DNA from: Chaunax sp. Z400
Lineage: Eukaryota > Chordata > Actinopteri > Lophiiformes > Chaunacidae
DNA: 64,000 bases
Assembly (NCBI GenBank): GCA_037577475.1
Contig: CM075185.1
Coordinates: 32,225,874 to 32,289,873 of the forward strand
Reading direction: 5' to 3'
This document shows, piece by piece, positions 60,801 through 64,000 of this stretch (position 1 is its first letter; the number at the start of each line of letters is the position of its first letter). Below the pieces are notes generated by a model that saw nothing but the letters and a program-made list of their open reading frames with translations, ran no database searches and was not told the origin of the DNA. The position numbers were made by a program, and so were the translations under genes.

Positions 60801-63308
60801 AGCTGAGCCCAGATAAGCACAGCTGATCACTGACAAACTGCAGCGACGCAATCTGAATAAAGGACAAATAAATGAAAGAAAAACTCTGCTTCCCTTCAAC
60901 CTGTTTCATGACCAATAAATGTGCCCAGTGTCATTCAATGGGTCATGCTAACTTTGCATTCTCAATATCTACTGTAGAGATTCAAGCAACTCAAAAAGCT
61001 AAATGCTTTTCTGGTCTACCCTATTTATTGTAACCAAAGATGAGAAGCATGAAAAAGGAAAAAAGACGTGATCATTTTTTTCTTGCACGTGTGTATACTG
61101 TAAATATAAATATCATAGATATTTTAATCATAGATATCAACTCCATAAATATGTGAATTTTTTATCATAATAATTTATGGAGTATTTCTTGAGGAATCGA
61201 GGAAAATGTCAAAAATGTTGCAACATTATGGAATGTTATAAGGTTAAGAAAATTCCTGGATCTGCCCGTCTCCAGAGCTGCACTAAAATTAAATGGCTTC
61301 TTACATGGCCCATGCTCTACCCACCCCTCCTTACATTTTTGTGGAAATTGGTACAGTAGTTTTTAAATAATCCAGCTAACATACAAACAGACAAACAAAC
61401 CAATAACAAACAGACACAGGAGAAAACATAAACATTAGCATATAGTAAAAAGAATTTAAAGTCAAGTGTTTTGGTGAAGCTGCAGAGGAATTTGACAAAA
61501 TTGGAGTCTATCATATCACTATCAGTGTTTGTTGATGAAAACTGCACAGTGTGTATCTTTTCATTTTTTTCATGCAACTGGGAACCATGCAGGTACTTCT
61601 TATTCTCTTGCATGAACACATCAGTGTTTCCCCTACCATTCATTTGGGGGTGGGCCCGCCAGCGCGACCTCCTGCCCCCCCAAAAGAAAGGCAAAATATA
61701 TAATTTATTTATTCAATTTAAGTGATTTATATGTGCACTCCTTTCATTTCAGCAGAGATTGAGAATCTTTCATGCATTTTGCTGTCCTGATCAATGACTT
61801 GACTCTGCTCTGCTCTGGTCTGGTGTTCCTATCCAGGGCGTGGTTTATCCATGCTACACACACAGACAAGTCGAGCGAAGTAGAGACAGGTTGAGTGACA
61901 GTAATTTGATTTCAGGACATGCATTAAAAACTTCCCCAAAGCCAAAGACGGACAAACGTCGACCCCAACGTGCAAACCAGGCCAAAATATCTGTGTTTTT
62001 CAAACCCGTCGCTACGCTACCTGTCCCTACCCAACCTGAACCTGGTACCATTAGCGAGGATGCTAATAGCTCCTCCTCTGCTGAGGGGAGGGAAGCTGAC
62101 CCTGCCCTGAGTACTGACACAGCTGCACACAGAGACAAACACAGGAAGACAGGCTTTGACCCATCTTCGCTGTCAGAGAGGAAATACTCCTCCTGGCTCT
62201 ACAAATAGATATAGGTAAGGTTTGGTGTAAAAGGAAATAAAAATGCACATTAATTACACCATACATCTGGAAGCACTCAGAACATAATTAAAGTCAACGC
62301 AACGTCTCCACCATGTGGCCAGGATGATGTACAGTAGCCTACCTATTTACTGAAAATATTTATTGGCTTAAACACAAAATATTTCTGAATATATATCCCT
62401 TCATTTTAAAAGTCGTCCGCCCCTGCCAACCAATCCGCCTGCCCCCCCCAATTCGATAAAACTGTCCGTAGTTTCACACATCTGAGAAACTAATGTGCAA
62501 GTTGACCCAATGTAGATTCTTTTGCTGTTAACCACAAAGATCATTACAAGCGGCTTCTTTCTGCATTTACTTTGGGTCACTTTCAGAGACTACCTTAAAT
62601 AATGCATTTAGAAACAACCCTTATTTGTATGATGCTTTGTACTCATTTCTCTAAATCTCTACAGTGGAGAATTAAAGATCCAGAATCACAATGGGCATGT
62701 ATGCAAAACGTGCAGGATTGAATGAACTGGATTTTCTTTCACTGTTACAGAACAGGTTTCAATGTGTCATCATAAGTAACTAACATAACTAATATTGATA
62801 TGATTTTGAGAAAACCTCTGCACAAATTTAAAAAGAATGAATGAATTTTCCACCTCAGAGTCTCAAGTCTACAATGTGGACTCTCCAGAAAATGACACAA
62901 CAACTTCACTCCTGCATCCTGTAGCTTATTTTCACTCAGCACCAACTCTCTCAGATGGGAGGGGTTGGACTTCAGAGCAGAGGCCAGAGAAGCACATCCC
63001 CCGCTTGTTATTTCACAGCTAGAAAGCCTGGAATCACAAGATAAATGTTACATCATGTTCGAGAGAAAAAATCTGCTGTTTAGATTATTTCAGGTTATAA
63101 ATACACAACTGAAAGTAAAACAATGTGAACTGACCATAGAATCTCCAGTTTACAGTGTGGACTCTCCAGACCACCAGAAAGCAGCATCACTCCTACATTT
63201 TCCACATAATTGTTACTCAGGTCAAGCTCTCTTAGGTGGGATGGGTTGGACTTTAAAGCTGAGGCCACAGTTTGACAATGCATGGTTAAGAGTTCACAGG
63301 CAGAAAAT
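42390..63308 (-). CDS. nlrp1: NLRP1-like inflammasome sensor, 3' part (LRR-FIIND-CARD), 5' end outside window
   Basis: Fourteen exons on the minus strand join in phase into about 813 residues. They are 63308-63135, 63027-62854, 60852-60679, 60601-60428, 60304-60131, 54799-54638, 52341-52295, 51811-51681, 51348-51293, 49944-49727, 48530-48256, 48056-47943, 47840-47696 and 42814-42390. In order they encode five LRR units (about 1-290), an acidic linker (about 291-403), ZU5 and UPA halves of a FIIND (about 404-673), and a CARD (about 725-813). This is NLRP1 architecture. In NLRP1 the FIIND self-cleaves, and removal of the N-terminal part frees UPA-CARD to activate a caspase in the cytosol. The cleavage motif is intact. 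NACHT and N-terminal domains would lie to the right of 64 kb. Joins between distant exons are inferred from splice signals and phase; the one before the CARD exon is least certain. Confidence 0.8.
42652..42785 (-). repeat. Coding 18-bp minisatellite (hexapeptide PAEESV repeats)
   Basis: Seven full units begin at 42652, 42670, 42688, 42706, 42724, 42742 and 42760, with a partial eighth at 42778. They encode PAEESV on the minus strand; the unit at 42724 has Glu changed to Gly. All copies keep the reading frame between UPA and CARD. Confidence 0.9.
43140..44880 (-). pseudogene. DIRS pol 3' fragment (tyrosine recombinase region), minus strand
   Basis: The minus strand encodes, with stops and frameshifts, a DIRS pol end. 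Degraded RNase H/linker sequence lies at about 44,500-44,200. Recombinase pieces follow: SPKTAFLLAVTSAWRV (about 43,660-43,600), then GRCVVYLGHTGRRVIDQLLV and AMQAYSAHGPATSAALWEG (about 43,440-43,190). It lies in the intron before the CARD exon and supplies the domain missing from the DIRS copy at 39-41.7 kb. From 44,890 to 45,710 I see nothing. Confidence 0.6.
45719..46736. repeat. 23-bp minisatellite, about 44 copies, in the intron before the CARD exon
   Basis: The unit is tgggatgacactgggagg followed by agtag, with ac/at and gga/ggt variants. Frames of 300-420 codons on the minus strand, rich in Ser/His/Tyr/Pro, are artefacts: three units of 23 bp (69 bp) form one in-frame period. Confidence 0.95.
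47200..47600. repeat. Dispersed repeat fragment
   Basis: The motifs catgccccacccatccacaa, aggtcgagtggaaatcaatt and ccctgctccatcattacacc resemble the repeat at 61,260-61,425 and related pieces. It overlaps a 137-codon minus-strand frame that is not convincing as a gene. Confidence 0.4.
47696..47840 (-). CDS. nlrp1: FIIND UPA exon 3
   Basis: The exon runs from acceptor ggttttcag to donor ACTG|gtaaag. It encodes TAEFDLEFGPNYHPSFEMRL and VTVRDEREMVVWEHDVDLT, which parallels the last strands of the human NLRP1 UPA (KDETLVWEA). The phase-1 end matches the CARD exon acceptor at 42814. A later donor at 47647/47646 would also be open but needs a poorer acceptor. Confidence 0.75.
47943..48056 (-). CDS. 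nlrp1: FIIND UPA exon 2
   Basis: This 114-bp phase-0 exon has 38 codons, from acceptor tctcttaag to donor AAG|gtgagt. It encodes ISAQQRHSENIQAPSKCKLF and SYSLHCPQAIKIQPK. It falls between two confident UPA exons and keeps the frame. Confidence 0.75.
48256..48530 (-). CDS. nlrp1: FIIND exon with the ZU5/UPA autoproteolysis site
   Basis: The exon is bounded by ttttcacag and GAG|gtaagt. It encodes LLSVVHITDDGMSILEPQEI and VVVKVSHFSPLGIV. The predicted scissile bond lies between Phe (codon 48420-48418) and Ser (48417-48415). The candidate catalytic His (codon 48498-48496, in VVH) is 26 residues before the Phe. Human NLRP1 (H1186, F1212|S1213) and CARD8 (H270, F296|S297) have the same spacing. 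The UPA then begins SPLGIVRDFFKWLL. Confidence 0.85.
48950..49270. repeat. Dispersed repeat starting gggctgcatgatatatcg
   Basis: The stretch gggctgcatgatatatcgtt and agcatcaacatatgtgatgt is a widespread fish repeat of unknown type. It is non-coding and lies in an NLRP1-like intron. Confidence 0.4.
49727..49944 (-). CDS. nlrp1: FIIND ZU5 main exon
   Basis: Acceptor gtcttccag and donor GATG|gtaagg bound 218 bp encoding FRCPGPGVYQCASTELVFVM, then LYKTVQWDERVL and CQLHLPHCEVMDG. This matches the ZU5 half of NLRP1/CARD8 FIINDs in strand order (FxCPxxGxxQCxxTxLVF). Confidence 0.85.
50410..50665 (-). repeat. Dispersed repeat, ggaggttatg family, reverse orientation
   Basis: The plus strand shows gaatgggtcatatgggcaac, gtcccaccaagattcatgaa and aaaaacataacgtccttggc. 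This is the reverse of the family member at 39,250-39,490. Confidence 0.5.
51085..51142 (+). mobile_element. L2-type LINE 3' tail
   Basis: The text accccactgtgggactaata followed by aagggatatc and a (TTATC)n tail is nearly identical to the L2 tail at 34,245-34,303. Only the last part of the element is recognisable. Confidence 0.75.
51293..51348 (-). CDS. nlrp1: FIIND ZU5 first exon
   Basis: This 56-bp exon, from acceptor aattttag to donor TACAG|gtaaac, encodes DKQSFTPEYVIESGKTSYR. It leads directly into the main ZU5 exon in phase 2. Confidence 0.75.
51681..51811 (-). CDS. nlrp1: Acidic linker exon before FIIND
   Basis: The exon encodes PSTSKTRGSREEGVEEEEQL then IPYDPERLKQQ and GEILSTK. It is bounded by cacccaccag and AAAA|gtcagt. 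Low-complexity Glu-rich composition suggests a disordered linker between LRR and FIIND. Confidence 0.65.
52295..52341 (-). CDS. nlrp1: Small linker exon
   Basis: This 47-bp exon (acceptor cctttacag, donor GAAC|gtgagt) encodes VDDGESRTPRDRHEE. Its split codons fit both neighbours exactly, which is the main evidence for it. Confidence 0.6.
52342..54637. other. Intron of the NLRP1-like gene
   Basis: I see no exon here. A short copy of the dispersed ggaggttatg repeat occurs at about 53,645-53,755, and a common fish repeat fragment (atccaacagttgttgagata) at about 54,500. Confidence 0.45.
54638..54799 (-). CDS. nlrp1: Linker exon joining the last LRR to the FIIND linker
   Basis: The exon encodes FFSAKGSPVKFIGVWK, MSDLEGDDDRSGSSGSSC and PVSGSEPGPSVTK. 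It begins with the G that completes the AG| left by LRR exon 60304-60131 and ends AA| before a G-starting exon. Acidic and Ser-rich, it is probably disordered. The MSDLEGDDD start recalls the N-terminal leader of fish NLRC3-like genes, but the exon fits better as a linker. Confidence 0.65.
55468..56335 (+). pseudogene. Non-LTR retrotransposon reverse transcriptase C-terminal half
   Basis: Frames encode FADDVVLLAPSCRDLQLLLG (FADD catalytic motif), GMRISPSKSEAMVL and VEEFKYLGVLFTSEGRMEQE. TYGHELWVM and RGRPRTHWRDYIYRLAWERL follow. At least two frameshifts (about 55,740 and 55,960) and a damaged 5' part make it inactive. The clade (RTE- or Jockey-like) is undetermined. Confidence 0.8.
56342..59550. 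repeat. 22-bp minisatellite, about 3.2 kb
   Basis: The units read tctgtagatgatgatattat plus gg, with spacer variants (gatgagatgat, gatggtgat, cggtagacggtgat). Higher-order blocks of several hundred bases recur (for example 56,440-56,640 against 56,750-57,010). It begins right after the LINE end. Confidence 0.95.
60131..60304 (-). CDS. nlrp1: LRR exon 5 (last LRR), 174 bp
   Basis: The exon encodes LRRCKLSETSCASLASVL, LRELDLRNNMLQDSGVKLL and SPHCRLETLR, with consensus LxxLxL spacing. It ends CTGAG|gttcgt in phase 2. Confidence 0.85.
60428..60601 (-). CDS. nlrp1: LRR exon 4, 174 bp
   Basis: The exon encodes LSECEVTHERCFSLASVL, LRELDLSRNKLKDLGVRHL and SPHCRLESLR. Length and phase are the same as its neighbours. 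Confidence 0.85.
60679..60852 (-). CDS. nlrp1: LRR exon 3, 174 bp
   Basis: The exon encodes LRRCSLSVISCAYLGSAL, LKELDLSYNKLYDSGVKEL and GPHCRLRNLR. Splice sites are ttattcag and CTGAG|gtggga. Confidence 0.85.
61260..61425 (-). repeat. Dispersed repeat, ggaggttatg family
   Basis: The text acccctccttacatttttgt, ggaaattggtacagtagttt and the run caaacagacaaacaaacc are typical of the family seen at 39.25 and 50.4 kb, here in another state of decay. Confidence 0.5.
61621..62465 (+). mobile_element. hAT-type transposon fragment with transposase N-terminus
   Basis: The left end cagtgtttcccctaccattc is a typical hAT terminal repeat; the right end (near ataaaactg, 62,465) is decayed. A frame at 61840-62208 encodes a basic stretch, then NQAKISVFFKPVA and a Ser/Glu-rich tail, like the N-terminus of ZMYM-type hAT transposases. 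The catalytic part is missing. It splits the LRR exon series. Confidence 0.6.
62854..63027 (-). CDS. nlrp1: LRR exon 2, 174 bp
   Basis: The exon encodes LSSCEITSGGCASLASAL, LRELVLSENKLQDAGVKLL and SPHCRLETLR. Splice sites are gattccag and CTGAG|gtggaa. Confidence 0.85.
63135..63308 (-). CDS. nlrp1: LRR exon 1 in the window, 174 bp
   Basis: The exon encodes FSACELLTMHCQTVASAL, LRELDLSNNYVENVGVMLL and SPHCKLEILW. It is the most divergent of the five. It starts by completing a codon from an exon beyond the window or one I could not find before 64 kb. Confidence 0.8.
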
Positions 63309-63966
63309 CTAGAAATACAGATATCATGTAAAAATCAGTGATTTTCAAAACAGAACTGATTCAGATCTCAGTCATCCTAGATACCCAATGCATTATATTA
63401 ATTTACCACAACTGAAATAACCGTTTTATTTAAATGCTGTTAATAAAAAAGAGACAAAGTTAATACTAGAACAAAACCTGCCCCGGTTATGTTGAAGATA
63501 CTGTAGTACAAAAGCACCAATCAACTCTCTGAGAGGACTACTGCTGTGTAGGACGGCCCTCTCCTTTTGTACTCATTTCATTTTTTTACCTATTGGCTGA
63601 AAGCACCCGCAAAGAATATAATCCCACAATTGAATCACAGAAGACTTGAAAGTGTTTTACTAATAAGATCTGAAGGTATCTCTTTGAAATACATTTATTT
63701 CATTTTCAGTCGCTCCAAAGTCTATTTATCTCTACAGGGATTACAGTTGAAAGACTGAGGCTATATTGTCATGAGAATACATCTAGGCAACACATTACCT
63801 AATGGAAAACACCAGAATAATTACAGTCAGATCTGCTTCTGCCCTAATTATGGGGCAGTGATAATTATGAACCTATGGATATAAAGTGACAAATTCGATA
63901 TTTGTTTTTGTCAGCTGTTCTTCCTGGAGTTCTGTTGCTTCAACTCTGAGTTATGTGTTTAACATC
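63309..63966. other. Intron upstream of the first LRR exon in the window
   Basis: No LRR, NACHT or other exon with consistent splice sites is seen in this stretch on the minus strand. Confidence 0.4.
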
Positions 63967-64000
63967 TTCTTAGAATAGAATAGAATAGAATAGAATAGAA
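63967..64000. repeat. (AGAAT)n microsatellite at the window edge
   Basis: Seven copies of agaat run off the right end. Confidence 0.9.

Overview
The window is vertebrate nuclear DNA, almost certainly from a teleost fish, probably a percomorph. The genes are split by GT/AG introns. There are two C1q chain genes and an NLR gene with 174-bp, phase-locked LRR exons typical of fish NLRs. The repeats are fish-like: a tRNA-derived SINE, L2-, Rex1- and L1-type LINEs, DIRS, Gypsy, hAT elements and many long minisatellites. I cannot name the species.

Layout. (1) 0.4-7.3 kb, plus strand: a complete C1q C-chain-like gene in six exons. (2) 11.0-16.9 kb, plus strand: a second C1q chain gene (B-chain-like) in five exons whose first coding exon supplies only the ATG, with a candidate PU.1/IRF composite site about 100 bp upstream. 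(3) 19.9-29.7 kb, minus strand: a small gene whose four coding exons join in frame to 153 residues resembling sperm microtubule inner protein 1 (SPMIP1/ATP6V1FNB); a 4-kb 15-bp minisatellite fills its first coding intron. (4) 30-42 kb: nested, broken transposable elements. (5) 42.4-63.3 kb, minus strand, running off the right edge: the 3' part of an NLRP1-like gene. Fourteen exons join without a phase conflict into about 813 residues: five LRR exons, an acidic linker, the ZU5 and UPA halves of a FIIND, and a C-terminal CARD. The NACHT and N-terminal domains must lie beyond 64 kb.

Biology. Two arms of innate immunity sit side by side: the recognition subunit of the classical complement pathway, and an inflammasome sensor. 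The FIIND keeps the HF|S autoproteolysis site and a histidine exactly 26 residues before it, the spacing known from NLRP1 and CARD8, so it is predicted to self-cleave and free a UPA-CARD fragment. The linker between UPA and CARD is built from a coding 18-bp minisatellite, so its length may vary between individuals.

Much of the rest is tandem repeat. The longest open frames in the window are artefacts of repeat units whose length is a multiple of three, or which lack stops, and are not genes. Similarities to named families are from memory of those families; no search was run.
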